From Pirellulaceae bacterium (GTDB lineage: Bacteria; Planctomycetota; Planctomycetia; Pirellulales; Pirellulaceae), in NCBI GenBank assembly GCA_013002105.1, contig JABDKS010000109.1:1-9142 (forward strand): a stretch of DNA of 9,142 nucleotides, written 5' to 3'. Below are positions 1-6,093 of the stretch, piece after piece. Under the pieces are notes generated by a model. It was not told the DNA's origin and ran no database searches. It saw only the letters and a program-made list of their open reading frames with translations. The number at the start of each line of letters is the position of its first letter. The stretch's first letter is position 1. Both the position numbers and the translations under genes were made by a program.

Positions 1-420
1 GGCGATCAACGTCTTCTGTTCGCCCTCCCCGTTGGCTCGCTTAGGCTCACCACCGACCCTCCCGCGACAGCGTGTTTTCCAATGGAAAGTCATATGCGCG
101 GGAGGGTAAAGTGTTGATTGCAAAAGCCGACTTGTGGGTAAAGACTGGAACACGGAGGCCTGCTACACATCGCATTTGCAAGAGAATAGCAAAGCTGATG
201 TCGTTTTGTTGGCTGCGGGAGCTCAAGTCAAGCTTTGTGACGGGACGTCCGAACAGAATTCGAGTGCAAACGACTTGATTCGGACGACACCGATTCGTGC
301 GGGTACGCATAATGAAGTGAACTGACTGAGCAAGCGTTTGCGTGTGCCACTGGCAGCCGATTTTTCGATGTGGCTAGATTTACTGATGAGTCGGCAGTTT
401 CTCTACCATGGGGTCTTCCT
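1..420. other. Gene-poor leader region, no convincing CDS
   Basis: No protein-coding gene could be supported here. Two overlapping plus-strand frames of 60-70 codons exist (72-278 and 134-325). Their translations show no recognisable motif, neither has a clear ribosome binding site, and they exclude each other. The stretch does hold a nested inverted repeat (56-107), annotated separately. It probably also holds the promoter of the FAD monooxygenase that follows, but I could not pick a convincing -35/-10 pair. It may also contain the end of an element that starts left of the window. Confidence 0.5.
56..107. repeat. Nested inverted repeat, 11-bp G/C-rich arms
   Basis: ACCCTCCCGCG at 56-66 is the exact reverse complement of CGCGGGAGGGT at 97-107, separated by 30 bases. 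Inside that loop a second short hairpin occurs, TTTCC (76-80) against GGAAA (84-88) with a 3-base loop. The outer stem would be very stable in RNA or as a cruciform. No T-run follows directly, so it is not a standard intrinsic terminator. It could be an intergenic repeat element or a processed RNA structure. The motif GCGGGAGGGT recurs once on the same strand at 5438-5447, at the start of the methyltransferase gene. Confidence 0.6.
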
Positions 421-1683
421 GTGAACACAATCGAGACTCAAGCGACGACCTGTTGTATCGTCGGCGGCGGCCCTGCCGGCATCTTCCTGGGCTACCTGCT
501 GGCCCGGGCGGGAGTTGATGTGATCGTTTTGGAAAAGCATGCAGATTTTTTACGCGACTTCCGTGGTGACACCATCCATCCGTCGACCTTCATGTTGTTG
601 GATGAACTTGGATTGCTGGAAGAGTTTTTGCCGCTGACCGATTTCCATGCCAAAACGCTCAAGGTGAATATTGATGGTCGAGAATTCCTGGGACCCGATT
701 TTTCCAGACTCAAGACGAAGTGCAATTTTATTGGGTTCGTTCCGCAATGGGATTTCCTGAATCTGTTGGCAAGCAAGGCCGCGGAGTTTTCGACATTCGA
801 GTTGAGGATGAATACACAGGGCGTGGATGTGGTCCGCACCGGTTCGCGGATCACCGGTGTGCAATGCGTCACGGCAAACGAATCGGGTGAGAATCGCTAC
901 TGCATCGATGCCGATTTGGTCATCGCTGCGGATGGTCGGAAATCGACCATCCGATCCGCGACATCGCAGCGTGTGCAGGAGGTCGGGATTCCCATCGATG
1001 TCCTGTGGTTTCGTCTCAGCCGTCCCGACGTCGATGACAGAGAAACACTGGCGTGGCTGCGTGACGGCCATATGTTGATCACCATACCGCGTCGCGATCA
1101 TTTTCAGGTGGCGATGGTGATCCAAAAGGGCGGGTTGGAGTCGCTAAAAAAAGCTGGCATCAAATCCTTCCACGCTGTAATCGCAAAGGTTTGCCCACCG
1201 TTGGCGAATGCTGCAAGGAACCTGACGGGTTGGTCAGAGGTAAAACTGTTGAGTGTGCAAATCAATCGGCTCTCCAAATGGCACGAAGAGGGACTGTTGT
1301 TGATCGGGGACGCCGCCCATGCAATGTCGCCGGTTGGCGGAGTTGGAATCAATTTGGCGATTCAAGATGCCGTTGCGACCGCCAACCTACTGGCTGAGCC
1401 ATTGCTGCGTGGGACAATTACTCAAGAGGATTTGGCTGCTGTGCAAAAACGCCGCCAAGGGGCTGCTCACAAAACGCAGCGATTACAGCAATTCATCCAT
1501 CGACAACTTTTTTCCGCCGGCCGCGGTCCCGATCAGCCATTCGCACCACCGAACTATTTGAAATGGATTGTACGACCGCTGGCTCCGTTGTTGCGTCGGT
1601 TGGGGGCCCGCTGGATCGGAATGGGTTTTCAGGTCGAGCACATCCGTCGTGAACTGATCGACGGGCACCGAGACAATTTGTGA
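421..1683 (+). CDS. FAD-dependent monooxygenase (group A, PHBH/UbiH-like)
   Basis: Predicted cytosolic flavoprotein of 420 residues, the usual length for single-component aromatic hydroxylases of the p-hydroxybenzoate hydroxylase/UbiH fold. These use NAD(P)H and O2 to hydroxylate aromatic or polyketide-like substrates. Visible motifs, numbered from the GTG at 421, are: the Rossmann dinucleotide motif GGGPAG at residues 15-20 with the ribose-binding acid E38; the mid-protein DG motif in AADG (about 170-172), which contacts FAD and NAD(P)H; and the second FAD motif, GDAAHAMSP, with G296-D297. An in-frame GTG at 370 would add 17 residues, but it lacks a ribosome binding site. The start at 421 gives the normal short lead to the first beta strand and has GGGG 7 bases upstream. 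The gene stands alone on its strand and ends at a hairpin terminator. The substrate cannot be told from sequence; a geranylgeranyl-reductase-like or halogenase-like role is less likely. Confidence 0.88.
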   Translation: MNTIETQATTCCIVGGGPAGIFLGYLLARAGVDVIVLEKHADFLRDFRGDTIHPSTFMLLDELGLLEEFLPLTDFHAKTLKVNIDGREFLGPDFSRLKTKCNFIGFVPQWDFLNLLASKAAEFSTFELRMNTQGVDVVRTGSRITGVQCVTANESGENRYCIDADLVIAADGRKSTIRSATSQRVQEVGIPIDVLWFRLSRPDVDDRETLAWLRDGHMLITIPRRDHFQVAMVIQKGGLESLKKAGIKSFHAVIAKVCPPLANAARNLTGWSEVKLLSVQINRLSKWHEEGLLLIGDAAHAMSPVGGVGINLAIQDAVATANLLAEPLLRGTITQEDLAAVQKRRQGAAHKTQRLQQFIHRQLFSAGRGPDQPFAPPNYLKWIVRPLAPLLRRLGARWIGMGFQVEHIRRELIDGHRDNL

Positions 1684-1712
1684 CGCTGAACGTTCTTGTT
1701 GGCTCCGTCACA

Positions 1713-1753
1713 GGTGCCGCGCCCATTCGTGAGAGCGCGGCACCATGCATTTT
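1713..1753 (+). terminator. Probable rho-independent terminator after FAD monooxygenase
   Basis: GGTGCCGCGC (1713-1722) pairs perfectly with GCGCGGCACC (1735-1744) around a 12-base loop, 30 bases after the monooxygenase stop. A short T-run, ATTTT, follows 5-9 bases after the stem. The stem is strong but the T-run is short and offset, so termination may be partial. The gene on the other side is convergent, so the hairpin may limit read-through in both directions. Confidence 0.6.
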
Positions 1754-1876
1754 GGCTGCTCGATTCTCTAGGTCCCATCTGGTCGGCATGACCAGTGTCG
1801 CGGCGGTGAACGCGACTGTCCGGGGCCACTGGACACGATCGATCTGGCGAATGGCGTTGTTCGTTTCGCAGTTCGT

Positions 1877-2077
1877 TTAGTCTCGTAAAAACGCCCTGGC
1901 GCGTTGGTCGTCCGGAACCGCCAACATTGCATCGTAAGCGTCTTCGTGGCTGTGGTACGGACCGGGATCAATGATCACGCCCCGCGCCGCACTGGCGACG
2001 ACTTCAGCAGACTTGTTCTCGGGCACCTCGGCTACCATCAAACCGTCTTCGGTTTCAATGACGATGTAGTACATCAT
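1877..2077 (-). CDS. Conserved-looking small protein, 66 aa, unknown function
   Basis: Predicted soluble, acidic 66-residue protein beginning MMYYIVIETEDG. I do not recognise the family. It has no signal peptide, cysteine pair or membrane segment. The pattern, a hydrophobic strand (YYIVIE), a turn, a second strand (LMVAEV), then a PGPY-containing turn and a helix rich in D/A (HEDAYDAM), reads as a small beta-beta-alpha domain. The frame stays open for 54 codons upstream, but those codons look like non-coding sequence. The ATG at 2077 is preceded by GGAGGG (2085-2090 on the plus strand) with a 7-base spacer, which is strong evidence for the short form. It is divergent from the sigma factor gene and convergent with the monooxygenase. 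Shared control with the sigma factor is possible but unproven. Confidence 0.7.
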   Translation of the reverse strand: MMYYIVIETEDGLMVAEVPENKSAEVVASAARGVIIDPGPYHSHEDAYDAMLAVPDDQRARAFLRD

Positions 2078-2084
2078 GACTTGT

Positions 2085-2090
2085 CCCTCC
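2085..2090 (-). promoter_or_regulatory. Shine-Dalgarno site fixing the small-protein start
   Basis: GGAGGG on the minus strand lies 7 bases before the ATG at 2077. It decides between this start and a much longer open frame reaching 2239. Confidence 0.7.
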
Positions 2091-2148
2091 ACGAAAATGG
2101 TGCATGCGAAATGTTCAGCGGTCGTCAAGCAAAATGAACTGCCGCTGA

Positions 2149-2172
2149 GTGTCGAAATGGGGTGTCGAAATG
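2149..2172. repeat. Tandem 11-bp direct repeats in the divergent promoter region
   Basis: GTGTCGAAATG occurs exactly at 2149-2159 and 2162-2172, a period of 13 bases. The pair is bracketed by CCGCTG (2142-2147) and its inverse complement CAGCGG (2173-2178). The 8-mer CAGCGGTC also occurs twice, at 2116-2123 and 2173-2180. The cluster sits between the small minus-strand gene and the sigma factor gene, about 110 bases before the latter. A direct-repeat regulator site is plausible, but a chance local duplication is not excluded. Confidence 0.45.
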
Positions 2173-2265
2173 CAGCGGTCCGGCTCGGGGCAGAATGCCT
2201 CGAATGAACCGCCTTGGTTATCGTTTCGTAAAAAGACAATTAGGCAAGTCCGTATATGGTCCGAT

Positions 2266-2274
2266 GAGGGGGGG
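2266..2274 (+). promoter_or_regulatory. Strong Shine-Dalgarno for the sigma factor GTG start
   Basis: GAGGGGGGG lies 8 bases before the GTG at 2283. It supports the non-ATG start and predicts efficient initiation. Confidence 0.65.
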
Positions 2275-2282
2275 AATGCGTA

Positions 2283-3683
2283 GTGGTTTCTTTAGTTTCG
2301 ACTGATCCTGCGTGGGCAGCACACGTCAACTCGATTTCCGATGACGGCTCGGTGTCAGACTCGATTCATGATGACTCCGACACTTTGGGTGTGTACTTGG
2401 AGGAAATGGGTCGAACGTCTCTCCTGACTCGCGATCAGGAGCTCGAATATGCAGTCGAAATCGACGACGCGCGTCGACTATTTCGGCGCGACCTTTTGCG
2501 GATCGGGTTCGTGCTGCGTGCCGCCGTGGTCGATCTGAGGCAAGTTGCCCAAGGTGATGTACGGGCCGATCGTGTACTGGACTATTACTCCAGCGACCAG
2601 GAATCCAAGGCTCGCCTGCTGGGGCAGTTGCCGCAGAACCTGTCGACTCTGGAGGGTCTCTTGGATCAACAGGACGTGGACTATCGGATCGCGGTGGCGC
2701 CGAATACTTCAGCGCGTCGTCGAAACCGCGTATACGCGCGGTTCGTCCGGCGTCGCGAGCGGGCTATCCGATTGATCGAAGAGTCGGGTTTGCGGTTTGA
2801 ATGCATCATGAAGCATTATGCGACCGTCCAGGAATGGGGCGAATTGACGGGAAGTTCGCAACGCCCCGGCAGTTTTGAGCAGTTCGCATTGCAGTCACAC
2901 CAGACTCCGGAGCGGTTTGGGCGCCGAGTGAACCGACTTCGTGCCAACTATCAACGTTACATCGAAGCCAAAAAAGATCTGACGGAGGCAAACTTACGCT
3001 TGGTGATCTCGATTGCCAAGAAGTACCGGCACCGCGGCGTTCCGTTTCTGGATTTGATTCAAGAAGGAAATGCTGGATTGATGCGTGCGGCGGAAAAGTA
3101 TGACCATCACAAGGGCTTCAAGTTTTCGACTTATGCCACTTGGTGGATTCGCCAGGCGATTACGCGAGCGACAGCGAGACAAAGTCGCACCGTCACTTTG
3201 CCACAGCACGCCATTGGAGGAATGACCAAGGTTTTAAAAACCACGGGCCAGCTTCGCCACGAGCTCGGCCGAAATCCGACGCGGTTGGAACTGGCGGCAG
3301 CGGTTGGGATGACCGATCAGCAACTCAGGACGGTCGAGCACAGCACCAGTGCGACGGTCAGCTTGGACGTTCCCGATGGCGAACAGACACCGATCGGTAG
3401 TCGATTGGCGGACGGAGGATCCAATTGTCCGCAAAGCCGAGCAGAGGATCTGGAGCTGGAACGACGCGTCACAAAACTGCTTGCGCAATTGCAACCGCGG
3501 CAACGCGATGTCTTGCGCCTACGATTCGGATTGGACGATGGCGTGTCGCGAAGCCTTGCGGATGTCGGACGAGTCTTTGGGATTTCCCGCGAACGTGTCC
3601 GTCAGATTGAACGCAATGCGATGCAAAAATTGGTCAGCAGCCCGGAGATCGGTGGGCTGACGACGTTCTTGGGCGAGGACTAA
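2283..3683 (+). CDS. RNA polymerase sigma-70 family factor (RpoD-like, group 1/2)
   Basis: Transcription initiation factor of 466 residues that would bind core RNA polymerase and recognise promoters. Order of parts: a short acidic N-terminus (1-33) in place of region 1.1; region 1.2 (about 34-66, [11 protein letters not shown]); an Arg-rich non-conserved spacer of about 160 residues; region 2 (about 232-308), including [25 protein letters not shown] and [15 protein letters not shown]; region 3 (about 312-350); and region 4 (about 400-462) with the helix-turn-helix ending SRERVRQIE. The residues equivalent to E. coli sigma70 Q437 and T440 (here Q291, T294) and R584/E585/R588 (here R436/E437/R440) are kept, so canonical -10/-35 recognition is expected. 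The lack of region 1.1 argues for an alternative, group 2-like factor rather than the housekeeping one. GTG start with strong SD. The stop lies 23 bases from that of a convergent gene. Confidence 0.93.
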   Translation: MVSLVSTDPAWAAHVNSISDDGSVSDSIHDDSDTLGVYLEEMGRTSLLTRDQELEYAVEIDDARRLFRRDLLRIGFVLRAAVVDLRQVAQGDVRADRVLDYYSSDQESKARLLGQLPQNLSTLEGLLDQQDVDYRIAVAPNTSARRRNRVYARFVRRRERAIRLIEESGLRFECIMKHYATVQEWGELTGSSQRPGSFEQFALQSHQTPERFGRRVNRLRANYQRYIEAKKDLTEANLRLVISIAKKYRHRGVPFLDLIQEGNAGLMRAAEKYDHHKGFKFSTYATWWIRQAITRATARQSRTVTLPQHAIGGMTKVLKTTGQLRHELGRNPTRLELAAAVGMTDQQLRTVEHSTSATVSLDVPDGEQTPIGSRLADGGSNCPQSRAEDLELERRVTKLLAQLQPRQRDVLRLRFGLDDGVSRSLADVGRVFGISRERVRQIERNAMQKLVSSPEIGGLTTFLGED

Positions 3684-3706
3684 CCGCCCACAACGCCAAT
3701 GTATCG

Positions 3707-4075
3707 CTAGTTTCGAGGTCGCAGCGTGAGGGTTTGCGCCAACTGAAACGCTTGCCTGCCCAGTTTTGATGAACACGCATACATCAGCCGCGCGGTGATA
3801 TGACAACGAATCGGTCGACCCGAATGGGCACATGTCGCTTTCATTTCGCACAGAAAGCGGCGGTCGCATTTCTTTTTGTCGACACCTGGGATGACGTAGC
3901 ATGCGTCGTGACGTCGACAAGCCGGACGGAAATCGGCATTCCCGGATCCTTGCGGAATCAAATTACGAATCGGCCCCTGCAAACTGGATGGGCCACAGGG
4001 ACAGGAGTCCGTGCCAACGGCGGGGACAGTCAGAGTAAAAAACACCAAGAGGCTGAAAACAAAAAGACGAAACAC
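3707..4075 (-). CDS. Exported phospholipase A2-like protein
   Basis: Predicted secreted protein of 122 residues carrying the phospholipase A2 signature. These enzymes hydrolyse the sn-2 ester of phospholipids using a His-Asp pair and Ca2+. Numbered from the GTG at 4075: signal peptide about 1-21 (MFRLFVFSLLVFFTLTVPAVG); Cys-rich loop DSCPCGPSSLQGP (23-35), reminiscent of the Ca2+-binding loop; catalytic motif ACRRHDACY (52-60) with H56/D57 between C53 and C59; second helix motif CDRRF (70-74) with D71 in the position of the catalytic-dyad Asp; and further cysteines at 76, 82, 91 and 101 suitable for disulfides. A longer frame begins at a TTG at 4138. The GTG at 4075 has GGAG 7 bases upstream and puts the signal peptide at the N-terminus. 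Family membership is well supported, but catalytic activity is inferred, because the Ca2+ loop is atypical. Convergent with the sigma gene. Confidence 0.78.
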   Translation of the reverse strand: MFRLFVFSLLVFFTLTVPAVGTDSCPCGPSSLQGPIRNLIPQGSGNADFRPACRRHDACYVIPGVDKKKCDRRFLCEMKATCAHSGRPIRCHITARLMYACSSKLGRQAFQLAQTLTLRPRN

Positions 4076-4082
4076 TAAACAG

Positions 4083-4086
4083 CTCC
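4083..4086 (-). promoter_or_regulatory. Shine-Dalgarno choosing the PLA2-like start
   Basis: GGAG on the minus strand, 7 bases before the GTG at 4075. It favours the short form that begins directly with the signal peptide. Confidence 0.5.
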
Positions 4087-4448
4087 AACAGACTCCCGCG
4101 ATTTCACTACCTGTAAAACATACCGCGCAACAGCACAACGATCGCCCGCGTGCGGTTTCTTATTGATGGATCGGTGCAAAAGCGTAGCGGTGATTCCGCG
4201 TTTCGTACATGCAACGGTTGCAGGTGACGACGGGCGTTTCCGACTACAACGCGCGACTGAATACCGCGGTGCACAAACTTTGATTTTCAGCAAAAGTAAT
4301 CGGGCACAACGGTCGGGGCTTCGCACCAACGATGTTGGGCACCAAGCGTCGCGCCGGTCACCTGATAGTCACCGTCCTGCTTCGATCGCTGCGTCGCGGC
4401 AAGCATCGGTGGCGGAAAGCGGGGTCCGCGTTCGGGGGGATGCGGTAA

Positions 4449-4476
4449 GTGCTGGTGATCAATGCTGATCCAGCAC
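4449..4476. other. Bulged hairpin in the intergenic gap
   Basis: GTGCTG (4449-4454) pairs with CAGCAC (4471-4476), and GATC (4457-4460) with GATC (4467-4470), leaving a two-base bulge (GT) and a 6-base loop. No T-run follows on either side, so it is not a clear terminator. Role unknown. Confidence 0.35.
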
Positions 4477-4517
4477 CCGCGACTGTCAATCTGGCCTGAA
4501 TCGGCTGAAAATACGCA

Positions 4518-4545
4518 TTGACATATCGTGATATCACGATACATT
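4518..4545 (+). promoter_or_regulatory. Sigma-70 promoter for the rhodanese gene
   Basis: A perfect -35 hexamer TTGACA (4518-4523) is followed after 16 bases by TACATT (4540-4545), a 4/6 match to the -10 consensus. No other site in this gap matches as well. Transcription would start near 4552 and leave a leader of about 100 bases. The spacer is almost exactly filled by an 18-bp palindrome, the typical place for a repressor operator. Confidence 0.6.
4524..4541. promoter_or_regulatory. Perfect 18-bp palindromic operator
   Basis: TATCGTGATATCACGATA equals its own reverse complement over all 18 bases. It begins immediately after the -35 TTGACA and overlaps the first two bases of the -10. A dimeric repressor bound here would occlude RNA polymerase. 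Size and AT-rich ends fit winged-helix repressors of the ArsR/SmtB type, which often control rhodanese genes. That assignment is inference, and no regulator gene lies in this window. Confidence 0.7.
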
Positions 4546-4608
4546 AAAGAACAACAGGGGTTGAGCCGACCGCGCTTGCGACGTTCAACGCCTTTCGTTC
4601 GCGACATC

Positions 4609-4659
4609 ATGTCGTATCGTCGCGACAGTACGATGCTTGAAACGGGAGTGGCGCGTTGA
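4609..4659 (+). other. Possible 16-codon leader ORF overlapping the rhodanese start
   Basis: ATG at 4609 opens a 16-codon frame (MSYRRDSTMLETGVAR) whose TGA stop (4657-4659) overlaps the rhodanese TTG start (4656-4658). It lies inside the predicted transcript leader. Such overlap can couple translation of the second frame to the first. There is no strong ribosome binding site before the ATG, and short frames like this also arise by chance. Confidence 0.25.
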
Positions 4660-5240
4660 CAGTATTCAGCAGCATCAGCGTTGAACGATTAGCCGAATTA
4701 GCGGGCCAAAGGGACCTCGACGTGATCGATGTCCGAACGCCGGTGGAGTTTGCCGAGGTCCACGTGGAGATGGCTCGCAATGTGCCACTGGACACGCTGG
4801 ATCCAGCAACCGTGATGCAATCGCGGCGTGGTTCCGGGGACGATCCGATCTACTTGATCTGCGGGAGCGGCAATCGGTCGGGTCGTGCTTGCCAAAAGGT
4901 GGTTGATGCCGGCTTTACCAATGTCATCAATGTCGATGGCGGAACCACCGCTTGGGTAAACGCCGGGCTGGGGGTTGTGCGTGGCAAAAAAGCGATTGGG
5001 CTGGAGCGACAGGTCCGAATCGCGGCTGGATTCTTGGTTGTGCTGGGGGCCGCACTGAGCGTGTGGAATCCGCTGTTTGTGATTTTGTCTGGCTTTGTGG
5101 GTGCGGGGCTAATGTTTGCCGGGATCACGGATACGTGTGCCATGGGAATGCTTTTGGCAAAGATGCCGTGGAATCAGGTTCGTGGCAAAACGGCATCGTG
5201 CCGGGTCGACAAATCGTCGTCGGTCTTGCCGCAGGGGTGA
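4656..5240 (+). CDS. Membrane-anchored rhodanese (YgaP-like, rhodanese-DUF2892)
   Basis: Predicted inner-membrane sulfurtransferase of 194 residues that would carry a persulfide on a cytosolic rhodanese domain. Domain 1 (about 5-108) has VIDVRTPVEF (23-32) and the active-site loop CGSGNRS (69-75) with nucleophile C69, and ends with the typical GG-TxAW motif (95-100). Domain 2 (about 112-173) is a DUF2892-type hairpin with two membrane segments (about 122-136 and 139-157) and the terminal motif ITDTCAMGMLLAKMPWN, whose Cys161 may accept or relay sulfur. E. coli YgaP shares this architecture at similar length. The TTG start is supported by GGGAG 7 bases upstream and by the lack of another start before the domain. 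Expression is probably controlled by the palindrome in its promoter, fitting induction by sulfide, persulfide or a related thiol stress. The next gene, on the same strand but 188 bases away, is a thiol-type methyltransferase. Confidence 0.9.
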   Translation: MTVFSSISVERLAELAGQRDLDVIDVRTPVEFAEVHVEMARNVPLDTLDPATVMQSRRGSGDDPIYLICGSGNRSGRACQKVVDAGFTNVINVDGGTTAWVNAGLGVVRGKKAIGLERQVRIAAGFLVVLGAALSVWNPLFVILSGFVGAGLMFAGITDTCAMGMLLAKMPWNQVRGKTASCRVDKSSSVLPQG

Positions 5241-5428
5241 ACGGCATTGGTCTTATTGTCCACGTGCGTCGGTGATGGCGCAGAACATGGAATCGGCCTT
5301 GGATCGGCCCAGGGTCGCAGACCGCGCCGAACATGCCTGTCAGTGCATTCCCAATTGTCGCAAACCGAAAGGCTGACGGGTATTCTTATCTGCTCAGCAT
5401 TGAGTGAGAATTTACTGAGAGGAAACCG

Positions 5429-6052
5429 ATGATCGATGCGGGAGGGTCAAGTGGGTCGAGTCGTGGAAATGTTGAGCGCGATCAATGGCAGCGACGCTAC
5501 GAAGTCGGTGATACGGGCTGGGATCGAGGCAACGTTCACCCGGCGCTGACGCGATGGCTCCATGATGAAGCGATCCAACCTTGCAGGGTCTTTGTCCCTG
5601 GATGCGGGCGAGGTTACGAGGTTGTCGAATTGGCGTCGCGTGGGTTTCAAGTGACCGCAATGGATTTTGCCAGAACGCCTGTGCGCGAGCTAACAAAACG
5701 TCTGGTCGCCAACAATTTGATTGCGGATGTGTTGCGCGAAGATGTTTTACGCTATGCGACAGACGAATGTTTTGACGCGATCTATGAACAAACCTGCTTG
5801 TGTGCATTGGAGCCAAAGCGTTGGCCAGCCTATGAAAGAAGATTGGCGAGCAACTTAAAAGCCGGTGGTAAACTTTTTTCGCTTTGGATGCAATCTGATC
5901 GGCGGGATGCACGACCCTATCACTGCGAGGTCAAAGAAATGCGTGAGCTTTTTTGCGAGAGCCGGTGGGATTGGCCCGACGAATACTTTCAGGTGGATCA
6001 TCCGGCCGGCATGCGTGAAATCGCGATGATCTTGCATCGGCGTGATTCGTAG
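5429..6052 (+). CDS. TPMT-family SAM-dependent methyltransferase
   Basis: Predicted cytosolic class I methyltransferase of 207 residues, close to thiopurine S-methyltransferase and its bacterial relatives, which methylate thiols and, in some bacteria, selenium or tellurium compounds. Features: the family's N-terminal signature WQRRYEVGDTGWDRG (20-34); SAM motif I VFVPGCGRGYE (54-64); acidic D79 at the end of beta 2 (VTAMDFA); FDAIYEQTCLCAL in the motif IV-V region; LKAGGKLFSLW; and the C-terminal MILHR strand. ATG at 5429 has AGAGG 6 bases upstream. The first 15 residues are Gly/Ser-rich and probably disordered. The gene follows the rhodanese on the same strand, but with enough space for its own promoter. 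The pairing suggests thiol or sulfide handling. The substrate is not readable from sequence, and TPMT-fold halide/thiol methyltransferase is an equal alternative. Confidence 0.88.
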   Translation: MIDAGGSSGSSRGNVERDQWQRRYEVGDTGWDRGNVHPALTRWLHDEAIQPCRVFVPGCGRGYEVVELASRGFQVTAMDFARTPVRELTKRLVANNLIADVLREDVLRYATDECFDAIYEQTCLCALEPKRWPAYERRLASNLKAGGKLFSLWMQSDRRDARPYHCEVKEMRELFCESRWDWPDEYFQVDHPAGMREIAMILHRRDS

Positions 6053-6093
6053 CTGATTCGTTTGTCACTGTTCGACGGCGTTGTTAACGACGG

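Larger units (their letters stand above)
4076..4655. other. 580-base gap without a convincing gene
   Basis: Open frames of 60-107 codons occur on both strands (for example 4163-4468 plus and 4287-4610 minus). Their translations are Arg/Ser/Pro-rich with no motif, as expected of random frames in GC-balanced DNA. The left edge should hold the promoter of the PLA2-like gene. The right end holds a hairpin (4449-4476) and the palindromic promoter of the rhodanese gene, both annotated separately. A degraded gene or an unannotated RNA in 4140-4440 cannot be excluded. Confidence 0.5.

Noticed and set aside
72..325. Two overlapping plus-strand open frames in the left flank
   Set aside because: No motif, no ribosome binding site, mutually exclusive frames, and one runs through the inverted repeat.
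331..365. Small hairpin TGCC/GGCA followed by a T-run before the monooxygenase
   Set aside because: Stem of only 4-5 bp, too weak to call a terminator, and no upstream gene needs it.
550..1125. Long minus-strand frame (191 codons) inside the monooxygenase gene
   Set aside because: Antisense shadow of a well-supported gene; the translation shows no domain.
1680..1880. 66-codon plus frame overlapping the monooxygenase stop as GTGA
   Set aside because: It contains the terminator hairpin, has no protein-like pattern, and runs into the 3' end of the opposite small gene.
2078..2239. 54-codon upstream extension of the 66-residue protein
   Set aside because: The extension reads like non-coding sequence, and a strong ribosome binding site marks the internal ATG.
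4076..4138. TTG-initiated extension of the PLA2-like protein
   Set aside because: It would bury the signal peptide behind a Cys-rich stretch; the GTG at 4075 has a ribosome binding site.
4163..4610. Open frames of about 100 codons on both strands in the 580-base gap
   Set aside because: Arg/Ser/Pro-rich random-looking translations; the minus frame crosses the palindromic promoter.
5355..5386. TTGTCG and TATTCT as a promoter for the methyltransferase
   Set aside because: The 20-base spacer is too long and both hexamers are poor.
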